Assembly (NCBI GenBank): GCA_003551705.1
Contig: PUNJ01000105.1
Coordinates: forward strand, 1-57,634
Source: Chloroflexota bacterium
GTDB lineage: Bacteria > Chloroflexota > Dehalococcoidia > UBA2247 > RBG-13-53-26
Length of the DNA: 57,634 bases
Direction: 5' to 3'
In this document: piece by piece, positions 50,885 through 57,634 of the stretch
Numbering within the stretch: position 1 is the stretch's first letter
How the letters are laid out: each line of letters opens with the position of its first letter
Notes under the pieces: generated by a model
Told to the model about the DNA's origin: nothing
Databases searched by the model: none
What the model saw: only the letters and a program-made list of their open reading frames with translations
Position numbers and translations under genes: made by a program

Positions 50885-52396
50885 CTAGCTGCTCCTGGCC
50901 GGCTCCGGCGCGCCTGCGGCCAAGGACTCCTTCTTCTTGTGGGGAACCGAGAACTCCCGTTCGATGGCCTCGCGGTGAATGGAATTCATGGCACAGAAGG
51001 GAATCAGCCTCGCCTTCGTCTGCTTGTCCAGAACACCGTAATGCAGGCAGCAATGATGTGCTCGATCAACATCAAAGTTGTACGGGTCCATGAAGTGCAT
51101 GGTCGAGATGGTCAGCCAGTTGTTCGGCATCCAGTCCTCGGTCATATGCCGGTAGGCCTTGTAGTTCTTGGCAGCAATGACAGGCAGAAACTTGAGCCAC
51201 AACCTGGGACTCACATACTTAAGAAAGCCCAGGGCCAATTCATACTGCAAGCGGAGCCTGCCTGTATGCTTGGCCAAAACCGTCTTCATATGGTCGTAGA
51301 AGAGATCATTCTTGACATGTCGAACGATAGGCTTCAGCTTTCCCTTTTCCACAGAGACCATGGTTATAACGCCGCAATGGGGGTGCGGAGCAGCATCGAC
51401 CCTGGTGGGACTCAGTTTGGTTATCATCTTGCCCAGGGTATTGTTCATGGGCAGGGAATAGAAATCGCTCCGTAACAACTCGCCGCCTGTCTGCTCTTCA
51501 CAGAGTCGTGTAATGTCGGACACCGTAATTCGCTTGTTCCTCAGGTCCTGTAATTCAATCCGACCCGAGAAGCTGGCTGGCTGGAAAACGAGGTGTTTGA
51601 CGATATCCGAATTCTCCGCAGCGAACCTGACCATATCTCCAACCTGGTGATCGTTGATAGACTTGACCAGGGTAGGCACGAGGACAACCTTTTTGAAACC
51701 AATCTTGCGGGCGTTCTCCAACACCTTCTGCTTCACAGGCCAAAGGTCGCGTCCGCGTATGTGCATGTAGGGTTCGGCCGACATACCGTCAAATTGCAGA
51801 TAAAGGTATACATTGAGATCACAGAACTTCTTGAAATAATCGATATCCTCCGCAAACCGTATCCCATTGGTAGCCAGGAGGGTATAATCATAACCCAGTT
51901 CCCTTTCCATGGCTATGATGTCCAGCAGGTCCTCTCTCAGCGTGGGCTCGCCCCCGCTGTGCTGTACACCGTTTACACGGACCGGGTGGTTCACTTCCTG
52001 GGTGTATTCCAGGATCTGTCTGATCTGGTCCTTGGTAGGCTCATACAGATATTCGTCCGCAAGAGCAGCGGAAAAACAGACAGGACACTTCAGGTTGCAC
52101 CTGTTGGTCAGGTCCATGATCAACAACGTGGTGTGCGATTTGTGGTTGAAGCAAATGCCACAGTCCAGTGGACAACCTAGCTTCGACTCCAAGGGCTGCC
52201 CGACGCACCGACCGTCATCTAGGTATTTCCCTGCCTTGAGGTATTGGTCATATTCACTCCAGATGATGTCCTCATAATTGCCATGCTCCGGACAGGACTT
52301 CTTCATGATGACCTGTCCATCGATCTCCCAGAGTTGCGCGTCAATGACCTTCAGATCTTCGGGACAAATGGATCGCGTCTCGCTTAGCAGCTTCAT
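50885..52396 (-). CDS. Radical SAM protein of the tetraether-lipid-synthase (Tes/MJ0619) type
   Basis: 503 residues. Layout matches archaeal Tes: an N-terminal metal-ribbon region (SICPED...SCPEHGNYED, C11, C35, H38), a second cluster GCPLDCGICFNHKSHT (C75, C79, C82), then the radical SAM motif RCNLKCPVC (C100, C104, C107), GVQHSGGEPTLRED, LLATNG, and late VYLYLQFDG. The C-terminal Cys block is AHHCCLHYGVLD...LIPFCAMNSIHRE. Tes joins the lipid tails of two glycerolipids; bacterial relatives are linked to membrane-spanning lipids. Unusually, CPED replaces the CPEC of the ribbon (C14 lost). AGGAG lies 5 nt before the ATG. Divergent from rsmI. Confidence 0.85.
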   Translation of the reverse strand: MKLLSETRSICPEDLKVIDAQLWEIDGQVIMKKSCPEHGNYEDIIWSEYDQYLKAGKYLDDGRCVGQPLESKLGCPLDCGICFNHKSHTTLLIMDLTNRCNLKCPVCFSAALADEYLYEPTKDQIRQILEYTQEVNHPVRVNGVQHSGGEPTLREDLLDIIAMERELGYDYTLLATNGIRFAEDIDYFKKFCDLNVYLYLQFDGMSAEPYMHIRGRDLWPVKQKVLENARKIGFKKVVLVPTLVKSINDHQVGDMVRFAAENSDIVKHLVFQPASFSGRIELQDLRNKRITVSDITRLCEEQTGGELLRSDFYSLPMNNTLGKMITKLSPTRVDAAPHPHCGVITMVSVEKGKLKPIVRHVKNDLFYDHMKTVLAKHTGRLRLQYELALGFLKYVSPRLWLKFLPVIAAKNYKAYRHMTEDWMPNNWLTISTMHFMDPYNFDVDRAHHCCLHYGVLDKQTKARLIPFCAMNSIHREAIEREFSVPHKKKESLAAGAPEPARSS

Positions 52397-52423
52397 TAGC
52401 TCCTCCCACGCTAGCTAGAGTAG

Positions 52424-52447
52424 TTGATAAGCCCTTTGATAAGCCCT
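52424..52447 (-). repeat. Tandem 12-bp direct repeat in the leader of the Tes-like gene
   Basis: TTGATAAGCCCT occurs twice back to back (plus-strand reading), between the promoter and the start codon of the radical SAM gene. It could be a binding site for a dimeric regulator or a site of slipped-strand change. Confidence 0.5.
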
Positions 52448-52468
52448 TTTGCCTGGTCAGGCACGATG

Positions 52469-52497
52469 AACCTAACACACAAATTCGCAAATGTCAA
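52469..52497 (-). promoter_or_regulatory. Promoter of the Tes-like gene
   Basis: Minus strand: perfect TTGACA, 17-bp spacer ending in an extended TGT, then TAGGTT (poor -10, 3 of 6). The extended element may compensate. Leader to the ATG about 70 nt, containing the 12-bp tandem repeat. Confidence 0.5.
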
Positions 52498-52524
52498 CGA
52501 TCCGGTCTTCAGCGATTGAGGGTT

Positions 52525-52553
52525 TTGCTTCCCTTCAAACGGTCTAATATACT
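52525..52553 (+). promoter_or_regulatory. Promoter giving a leaderless rsmI mRNA
   Basis: TTGCTT, exactly 17 bp, TATACT (5 of 6), then only 7 nt before the ATG at 52561. The expected first transcribed base is the A of the start codon. No ribosome binding site precedes the gene. Confidence 0.65.
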
Positions 52554-52560
52554 TGTCGCG

Positions 52561-53385
52561 ATGCCCGATCTGTATGTAGTAGCCACTCCCATCGGAAATC
52601 TCGAGGACGTCACCTTCCGAGCCGTTCGCATCTTGAAGGAGGTGCCACTCATTGCCGCCGAGGATACCCGCAAGACCAGGCGGCTGCTGGCCGCCTATGA
52701 CATCAAGACACGCCTGATCAGCTATCACGAGCACAGCACGAAATCCAAACTGGACCATCTCCTGGAATGGTTGCAAGACCAGGACTTGGCGCTTGTTTCG
52801 GAGGCGGGCATGCCTGGTATAAGCGATCCAGGGTACGAACTTATCGCCGCTGCCATCGGGCAGGGGACTACCGTCGTGCCCATACCTGGCCCGTCGGCCC
52901 TGATCGCCGCCCTGGCGGCGTCAGGACTACCTGCAGAGCAATTCACGTATACCGGTTTTCTTCCCCGAAAAGCGGGGGAGAGAGAACAATTGCTCAAGTC
53001 CGTGACCTCCGAACCGAGAACCCTGGTCATGTACGAAGCACCCCACCGCCTGACAGCCACCCTCAAGTCACTACTTGACATCCTTGGAGACAGGAACATC
53101 ACGGTGGCAAGGGAGTTGACCAAAATCCATGAAGAGTTCTTCCGGGGTACCGTAAGGCAAGCCTTGGACCATTTCCGGGAACCCAGGGGAGAGTTCACCC
53201 TCGTAATTCAAGGTTCCAAGTCCCCAACGGGAGCCATTTCTTTGGCCGAAGTCGAAGATAGACTCCGCCAACTGCATCGCGAAGGCGTACCAGCCAAGAA
53301 AGCCGTCGCCGAGGTGACAGAAGCAAGCAGGTTCCCCAAGAACCAGGTCTACCAGGCCTGGTTGCGGGTAAAGGAAACATCATAA
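52561..53385 (+). CDS. rsmI: 16S rRNA 2'-O-ribose methyltransferase (C1402)
   Basis: 274 residues. Tetrapyrrole-methylase fold; methylates the ribose of C1402 in the 16S decoding site using SAM. Family blocks: LYVVATPIGNLEDVTFRAVRIL, IAAEDTRKTRRLLAAYDI, LVSEAGMPGISDPGYELI, PIPGPSALIAALAASGLP, YTGFLPRKAGER and MYEAPHRLTATLKSL. The ATG at 52561 is chosen because the track's earlier start overlaps the -10 box. It is expressed from a leaderless-type promoter. Followed by metG 114 bp on, which has its own -10 box. Confidence 0.96.
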   Translation: MPDLYVVATPIGNLEDVTFRAVRILKEVPLIAAEDTRKTRRLLAAYDIKTRLISYHEHSTKSKLDHLLEWLQDQDLALVSEAGMPGISDPGYELIAAAIGQGTTVVPIPGPSALIAALAASGLPAEQFTYTGFLPRKAGEREQLLKSVTSEPRTLVMYEAPHRLTATLKSLLDILGDRNITVARELTKIHEEFFRGTVRQALDHFREPRGEFTLVIQGSKSPTGAISLAEVEDRLRQLHREGVPAKKAVAEVTEASRFPKNQVYQAWLRVKETS

Positions 53386-53473
53386 GGGTGCTCCACAAAG
53401 AAGCCGGTATTCCATCTGCGACTCGTACTTGGAGGGCGACAGGCAGAATTGATTTCATTCAGCTCGGCAATTA

Positions 53474-53482
53474 TGGTAAAAT
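53474..53482 (+). promoter_or_regulatory. Extended -10 promoter of metG
   Basis: TGG-TAAAAT is an extended -10 element (TGn plus 4-5 of 6 bases), 17 nt before the TTG start of metG. No good -35 was found at the expected distance. Confidence 0.4.
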
Positions 53483-53499
53483 CGCTGTGAGGTTCTTAG

Positions 53500-55218
53500 T
53501 TGTCGGAGCGAATCTTCATAGGCGTTGCCTGGCCATATGCCAACGGTTCCCTGCACCTGGGTCATATCGCCGGTGCATATCTACCAGCCGACATCTTTGC
53601 CCGATATCATCGCGCCAAGGGTAACGAGGTGCTCATGGTCTCGGGTAGTGACCAGCACGGTACGCCCATCACTATCAAGGCTGACCAGGAGGGCAAGACC
53701 CCGGCGGAAATCGCCGAAAGGTATCACAGGGAATTCCTCATATCATGGGCCAAACTCGGTGTCGAATTCGATCTCTTCACTGCCACGGAAACTGAAAATC
53801 ATACCCTTGTTGTGCATAACGTCTTTCTCCAGCTTCTCAACAAAGGTCATATCTATCTGAGCAACATGTCCCTGCCCTATTGTCCGCGCTGTGCGCGATT
53901 CCTGCCGGATAGATATGTGGAGGGCAAATGTCCCTACTGTAGTTTCGCCGATGCCCGGGGAGACCAGTGCGACGGTTGTGGCAAACCCATGAACTACGCC
54001 GATCTCATCGGTCCTCGTTGCCGCATCTGCGGTGAAGTCCCTGAACCTCGTGAATCGGAGCATTTCTTCCTTCGTCTGAGTGCGTTTCAGGATGAACTGC
54101 TGGCATGGGTTAAGAAGCAGACACACTGGAGACCGAATGTTCTGAACTTCACCCTGCGTTACATTGAAGATGGCCTCAGGGACAGGGCCATCACGCGGGA
54201 TATGGAATGGGGTATCCCAATACCCCTGCCGGGATTCGATCAGAAACGGATTTACGTATGGTTTGATGCCGTTATCGGCTATCTGTCGGCCAGCGTCGAA
54301 TGGGCGAGAATCCAGGGAGACGAGGAAAAATGGCGCCCCTTCTGGCAGGACGAACAATGTCGCTCCTATTACTTCATCGGTAAGGACAATATTCCTTTCC
54401 ATACCATGATTTGGCCGGCGATGCTGCTGGGCTACGGGGGCATGAATCTGCCATACGATGTGCCGGCCAATGAATTCCTTACTGTGGAGAGCAGGCAACT
54501 GTCCACCAGCCGCAACTGGGCTGTGTGGGTCCCCGATTATCTGGACCGTTACGACCCCGACCCACTACGTTATGCGCTGGCCGCCAACATGCCTGAAACG
54601 GGTGATTCCGATTTCTCCTGGCGCGAGTATGTACGACGTAACAATGACGAGCTTCTCGCTAATTACGGAAACCTGGTCCACCGCGTACTGACTTTCACAA
54701 CCAAGCACTTCGGCGATAGCATACCGGTCCCCGATGGTCTGGACGCTGCTGACCGGACACTCCTGTCCAGGACAGAGTCAATATTTGATACAGTCGATAG
54801 CCTGTTGGACCATTGCCGCTTCAGAGAGGCTGTCAGGATCGCCATGGCACTGGCCCAGGATGCCAACCGCTACCTTGAGGAGACTTCGCCTTGGAAGAGC
54901 ATCAAGACCGATAGACAAAAGACTGCCAACTCCTTATTCACGGTCTTGTCGGTGATTTCCAATTTGAGGCTTATCTTATATCCTTTCCTGCCCTTTACCT
55001 CACAGAAACTTCACCAGCTTTTGGGCTACGAAGGCCGTGTCAAAGAAGTTCCCTGGAGGTACCATGAATTACCGCCCGAGCAGAAGCTTGCAGCGCCCGA
55101 GCCGCTGTTTGTCAAGCTGGACGATTGCATAATCGAACAGGAAATGGACCGAATGGGTACAGTCTCCACATTAGGCAACACCCCTGCAGGTCTGGGGAAA
55201 GGAGAGCTTTGTCAGTAG
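53500..55218 (+). CDS. metG: Methionyl-tRNA synthetase
   Basis: 572 residues, class I synthetase. HIGH motif as GSLHLGHIAGAYL; two zinc knuckles in the connective domain (YCPRCARFL...CPYCSF and CDGCGKP...CRICGEV); WFDAVIGYLSASVEWA; KMSKS-loop region as SRQLSTSRNWAVWV, where the usual first Lys is Gln and the fourth position is Thr. The C-terminal anticodon helices end without a tRNA-binding (EMAP) domain. The start is TTG, with GAGG 7 nt upstream and an extended -10 just before. It overlaps the polyprenyl synthase by 10 bp. The STSRN variant resembles the group of MetRS found in several phyla. Confidence 0.95.
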   Translation: MSERIFIGVAWPYANGSLHLGHIAGAYLPADIFARYHRAKGNEVLMVSGSDQHGTPITIKADQEGKTPAEIAERYHREFLISWAKLGVEFDLFTATETENHTLVVHNVFLQLLNKGHIYLSNMSLPYCPRCARFLPDRYVEGKCPYCSFADARGDQCDGCGKPMNYADLIGPRCRICGEVPEPRESEHFFLRLSAFQDELLAWVKKQTHWRPNVLNFTLRYIEDGLRDRAITRDMEWGIPIPLPGFDQKRIYVWFDAVIGYLSASVEWARIQGDEEKWRPFWQDEQCRSYYFIGKDNIPFHTMIWPAMLLGYGGMNLPYDVPANEFLTVESRQLSTSRNWAVWVPDYLDRYDPDPLRYALAANMPETGDSDFSWREYVRRNNDELLANYGNLVHRVLTFTTKHFGDSIPVPDGLDAADRTLLSRTESIFDTVDSLLDHCRFREAVRIAMALAQDANRYLEETSPWKSIKTDRQKTANSLFTVLSVISNLRLILYPFLPFTSQKLHQLLGYEGRVKEVPWRYHELPPEQKLAAPEPLFVKLDDCIIEQEMDRMGTVSTLGNTPAGLGKGELCQ

Positions 55219-56162
55219 AGACTATTTATCAGCCCGTTCTGCCCCAGATGGCTATGGTCGAGGACAAAATCCTGGAAGTAGCCAATGAAGCTCCAACGGA
55301 CCTGGTGGAACAACTTAGCTATGTTCTCAAGAACGGCGGCAAGCGCCTGAGACCCGCGCTTACCCTCCTGTCAGGCAAGTTCTACCAATACAACGTAGAA
55401 CAGCTCCTATACACGGCCGCAGCCATTGAGGTCCTTCACACGGCTACGCTTGTGCATGACGACACAGTGGACGAGTCCAATTTGCGCCGGGGGCGGCTGA
55501 GCTTACACTGTCTCTGGGGAAACTCGAATGCTGTGCTGTTGGGGGACTATCTGTTTGCAGCTTCCGCCCGCATGACCGCCGAGACCGGAAACCTGCGCGT
55601 CATCAAGCTGTTTTCGGATACTCTGATGGCAATTTGCTGCGGGGAGCTTCAGGAATCCCTGAACCCCTTCAATAGGAACCGGGACTGCTATTTGCAGGCC
55701 ATAGGCAACAAGACAGCTTCACTCATATCTGCAGCTACCGAGTCTGGCGCAATCCTGAGCGAAGCCCCTGAAGAGGTCATCCAGGCCCTCAAAGGATATG
55801 GGTATGATCTCGGGATGGCCTTCCAGATTGTCGATGATATATTGGACTTCACCGGAGAGAAAGAGACCTTGGGCAAGCCGGTAGCCAGTGATCTGGCCCG
55901 CGGCATATTCACGTTACCCGTCATCATGATGCTGGAACGTCCCGAATCGAACGGAATCGCCGACCTTCTTGGACAGAACTTTGATGAAGGAGCTGACAGG
56001 CTAATAGGGATGATCCAGGACTCTTCCGTAATCGATGAGTGCTATCGGGTGGTCCATGCCTTCTGTGATCGTGCCCGCTCCGCCCTTGACCATCTGCCAA
56101 GGAATCCTGTCTACGACTCGCTCCACCATCTGGCTGACTTCGTTACAGAACGCAACCGCTAG
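55209..56162 (+). CDS. Trans-polyprenyl diphosphate synthase
   Basis: 317 residues. Adds IPP units in trans to make geranylgeranyl- or longer prenyl diphosphates, for quinone side chains or lipids. Seen: GGKRLRPALTLL, first Asp-rich motif LVHDDTVDESNLRRG, KTASLISAA and second Asp-rich motif FQIVDDILDF. The residues before the first motif (AAIEVLHTATL) lack a bulky aromatic at position -5 or -4, favouring a long chain rather than FPP. The start is TTG with AGGAG 4 nt upstream, overlapping metG. With dxr, ispG and uppS it forms part of isoprenoid metabolism. End-product length cannot be fixed by eye. Confidence 0.93.
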   Translation: MSVETIYQPVLPQMAMVEDKILEVANEAPTDLVEQLSYVLKNGGKRLRPALTLLSGKFYQYNVEQLLYTAAAIEVLHTATLVHDDTVDESNLRRGRLSLHCLWGNSNAVLLGDYLFAASARMTAETGNLRVIKLFSDTLMAICCGELQESLNPFNRNRDCYLQAIGNKTASLISAATESGAILSEAPEEVIQALKGYGYDLGMAFQIVDDILDFTGEKETLGKPVASDLARGIFTLPVIMMLERPESNGIADLLGQNFDEGADRLIGMIQDSSVIDECYRVVHAFCDRARSALDHLPRNPVYDSLHHLADFVTERNR

Positions 56163-56230
56163 ACCGAGACGTTGCTGGACGAATACAACCCTACATGGCT
56201 TCTAATGGGTCGGGGGGACAGCAATCGAGG

Positions 56231-56617
56231 TTACTCTGTAACCTCTTTCTCCCAGAGTGGCGTCACCTCTTTGAAGCGATCGAGCGCGAACTGGGCGGCC
56301 TCGAAGGCCTGCTGACGATGCACGGATGATATGGCAAACACGGAGGTCAGCTCTCCAACCTCAAGCCTGCCCAATCGATGGGAAATAGCCACCTTGCCTA
56401 TATCAAAACGGGCTTTCAATTCGTCAGCTATCTCCTGCAGCTTGCTCCGGGCCAGACCCTCTGCTCCAAGATCGTAGTCAAGACAGACTACCTTCTTGCC
56501 GTCGTTCGAGACCGCGCGCACAGACCCAACAAAGACAACCGTGGCACCGTAGGTCCTGTCTCGCACCTTGCCTATATTTACATCCGGGCGCAACGGCTCT
56601 CTGCTAATCTCTATCAT
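56231..56617 (-). CDS. moaE: Molybdopterin synthase catalytic subunit MoaE
   Basis: 128 residues. Builds the dithiolene of molybdopterin together with sulfur carrier MoaD. Family blocks: GATVVFVGSVRAVSNDGKKV (G-x-V-R), AISHRLGRLEVGEL, ISSVHRQQAFEAAQFALDRFKEVTPLWEKE. The E. coli catalytic Lys pair maps to FK and to W-K; here the second reads W-E-K-E, so the Lys is shifted by one, and the LEYEAY segment reads LDYDLG. The ATG overlaps the ftsH stop (ATGA). MoaD and the other Moco genes are not in the window. It could supply cofactor for the Mo enzyme at 43054. Confidence 0.92.
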   Translation of the reverse strand: MIEISREPLRPDVNIGKVRDRTYGATVVFVGSVRAVSNDGKKVVCLDYDLGAEGLARSKLQEIADELKARFDIGKVAISHRLGRLEVGELTSVFAISSVHRQQAFEAAQFALDRFKEVTPLWEKEVTE

Positions 56618-57634
56618 GAGACGTTCGCTCCATTGCCGGATACTTCTCCCAGGTCTTCGGGGACGGGATCATTGAACAGAGATTCCAGGACCTCGCCTTC
56701 AAGGCTCTCGTCGACCATGAGCCGGTTGGCCATCCAGGTAAGCCGTTCCTTCTCTGCTTGCAAGATTGAATAGGCTGCTTCCCGGGCCTTTGCTATGAAT
56801 GACTGGACTTCCTCATCGATCTCCTGCGCAACCTTGTCACCGTAGTCCCTCTGCTCGGAAATCTCCTTACCGAGGAATATCAGCTCTTCCTTGGTACCGA
56901 AGCTGCGCGGTCCCAGCTTTTCACTCATGCCATAAGCCGTCACCATCCGCCGGGCCAGCTTGGTGGCACGCCCGATATCATCGGAAGCTCCCGTTGTGAG
57001 TTCGTTAAAGATAAAGGATTCAGCAACGTGACCCGCCAGAGTCACCGCGAGAATGTCGTTGAATTGCGAACGGGTCCACAGGTGCCGGTCTTCAACAGGC
57101 AGCAATCTGGTATAGCCCCCCATTCTGCCCCTGGCCACTACAGAGACCTTGTGGACCGGGTCTGCATTAGGCAGTCTCTTGGCCACCAGAGCATGACCTG
57201 CCTCATGAAAGGCAATCATGAGCTTTTCTGTCTGGTTTATGACCCTGCCCTTCTTCTCAGGTCCGGCGATAACCCGGTCAACAGCATCTTCAAATTCATG
57301 AAGGCTGATGGTCTTCTTGCCGCGCCTTGCCGCCAGGATGGCCGCTTCATTGACCAGGTTTGCCAGGTCCGCCCCGCTGAAGCCAGGCGTCTGTTTGGCA
57401 ATAACTCCGACATCAACTGTTTCATCCAGAGGTTTGCCCCTGACATGGACGCTGAGTATACCCTTCCGTCCATTGATATCGGGGCTGTCCAGGATCACCT
57501 GCCTGTCAAACCTCCCCGGCCTGAGCAACGCCGGGTCCAGGATATCGGGCCGGTTTGTGGCCGCAAGAACGATGATGTTGGTGGTGGTGTCGAAACCGTC
57601 CATCTCCACGAGTATCTGGTTAAGCGTCTGCTCT
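56614..57634 (-). CDS. ftsH: ATP-dependent zinc metalloprotease FtsH, C-terminal part (truncated by the window)
   Basis: 340 visible codons; the 5' part lies beyond the window end. The AAA+ second region of homology is NIIVLAATNRPDILDPALLRPGRFDRQV, followed by GFSGADLANLVNEAAILAARR, and the peptidase HEAGH zinc site is IAFHEAGHALVAKRLP. The third ligand Asp lies in LTTGASDDIGRATKLARRMV. The protease degrades misfolded membrane proteins and regulators. The upstream frame reads EQTLNQILVEMDGF into the window edge. It overlaps moaE by 4 bp. No membrane part is visible here. Confidence 0.97.
   Translation of the reverse strand, partial: EQTLNQILVEMDGFDTTTNIIVLAATNRPDILDPALLRPGRFDRQVILDSPDINGRKGILSVHVRGKPLDETVDVGVIAKQTPGFSGADLANLVNEAAILAARRGKKTISLHEFEDAVDRVIAGPEKKGRVINQTEKLMIAFHEAGHALVAKRLPNADPVHKVSVVARGRMGGYTRLLPVEDRHLWTRSQFNDILAVTLAGHVAESFIFNELTTGASDDIGRATKLARRMVTAYGMSEKLGPRSFGTKEELIFLGKEISEQRDYGDKVAQEIDEEVQSFIAKAREAAYSILQAEKERLTWMANRLMVDESLEGEVLESLFNDPVPEDLGEVSGNGANVS

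Noticed and set aside
51593-52180. 195-residue plus-strand ORF
   Set aside because: Antisense to the radical SAM gene, whose Cys motifs are clear.
1-57634. CRISPR array, insertion sequence, prophage or integron
   Set aside because: No spaced direct repeats, transposase, integrase or phage genes were seen.

Overview
The window looks like a chromosomal segment of a bacterium of the Chloroflexota, most likely a Dehalococcoidia-type anaerobe. This is inferred from gene order and protein style, not from a 16S gene or a database search. The clues are a compact run rpsB-tsf-pyrH-frr-uppS-cdsA-dxr-rseP-ispG-proS, a threonyl-tRNA synthetase without the TGS domain, a short EF-Ts, a MetRS with an STSRN-type signature loop, many TTG start codons, and accessory genes typical of anaerobic acyl-CoA and redox metabolism (class III CoA-transferases, old-yellow-enzyme reductase, molybdopterin oxidoreductase, Fe-S proteins). 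No insertion sequence, prophage, CRISPR array or rRNA was seen.

Layout. 1-2571: tail of an ABC transporter solute-binding protein, a terminator-like hairpin, a good sigma-70-type promoter and an OYE/FadH-like reductase. 2592-4508 (minus): tRNA-Val(GAC) followed by thrS, with an attenuator-like hairpin over the thrS ribosome binding site. 4698-5988: GNAT acetyltransferase and a DUF6125-like protein. 6139-10341 (minus): class III CoA-transferase, FtsK/SpoIIIE translocase and family 4 uracil-DNA glycosylase. 10391-10473: a tiny MITE-like element. 10589-21777 (plus): hslU (no hslV nearby) leading into a long housekeeping run for translation, nucleotide, cell-envelope precursor and isoprenoid synthesis. 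21805-27286 (minus): FAD oxidoreductase, DUF985 cupin, adenine deaminase and a second CoA-transferase.

27340-36977 (minus) is a tightly packed run: pdxS, a putative acetyltransferase, a SpoIIIAA/Ycf45-like AAA-R3H ATPase, tmk, mnmA, rnhB, yraN, then a CHASE4 sensor kinase and its single-domain response regulator. 37151-39950 (plus): geranylgeranyl-reductase-like flavoprotein, a CrtC/AttH lipocalin-like protein and an unknown protein. 40160-42832 encodes a PAS histidine kinase fused to a complete OmpR-type response regulator including the DNA-binding domain.

43054-50604 (plus) is the most unusual part. One apparent operon encodes a molybdopterin oxidoreductase, its four-cluster ferredoxin subunit, two tandem lipocalin-like paralogues, a winged-helix/Fe-S protein and an APH-like kinase fused to an SCP2 sterol-carrier domain, and it ends at a strong hairpin. 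I infer a pathway acting on a hydrophobic substrate, possibly isoprenoid or steroid-like, which the sequence does not identify. Next to it (50885-52396, minus) is a radical SAM protein of the archaeal tetraether-synthase (Tes) type, divergent from rsmI, metG and a polyprenyl diphosphate synthase. Together with the geranylgeranyl-reductase-like gene this raises the possibility of unusual membrane lipids. The window ends with moaE and the 3' part of ftsH (minus).
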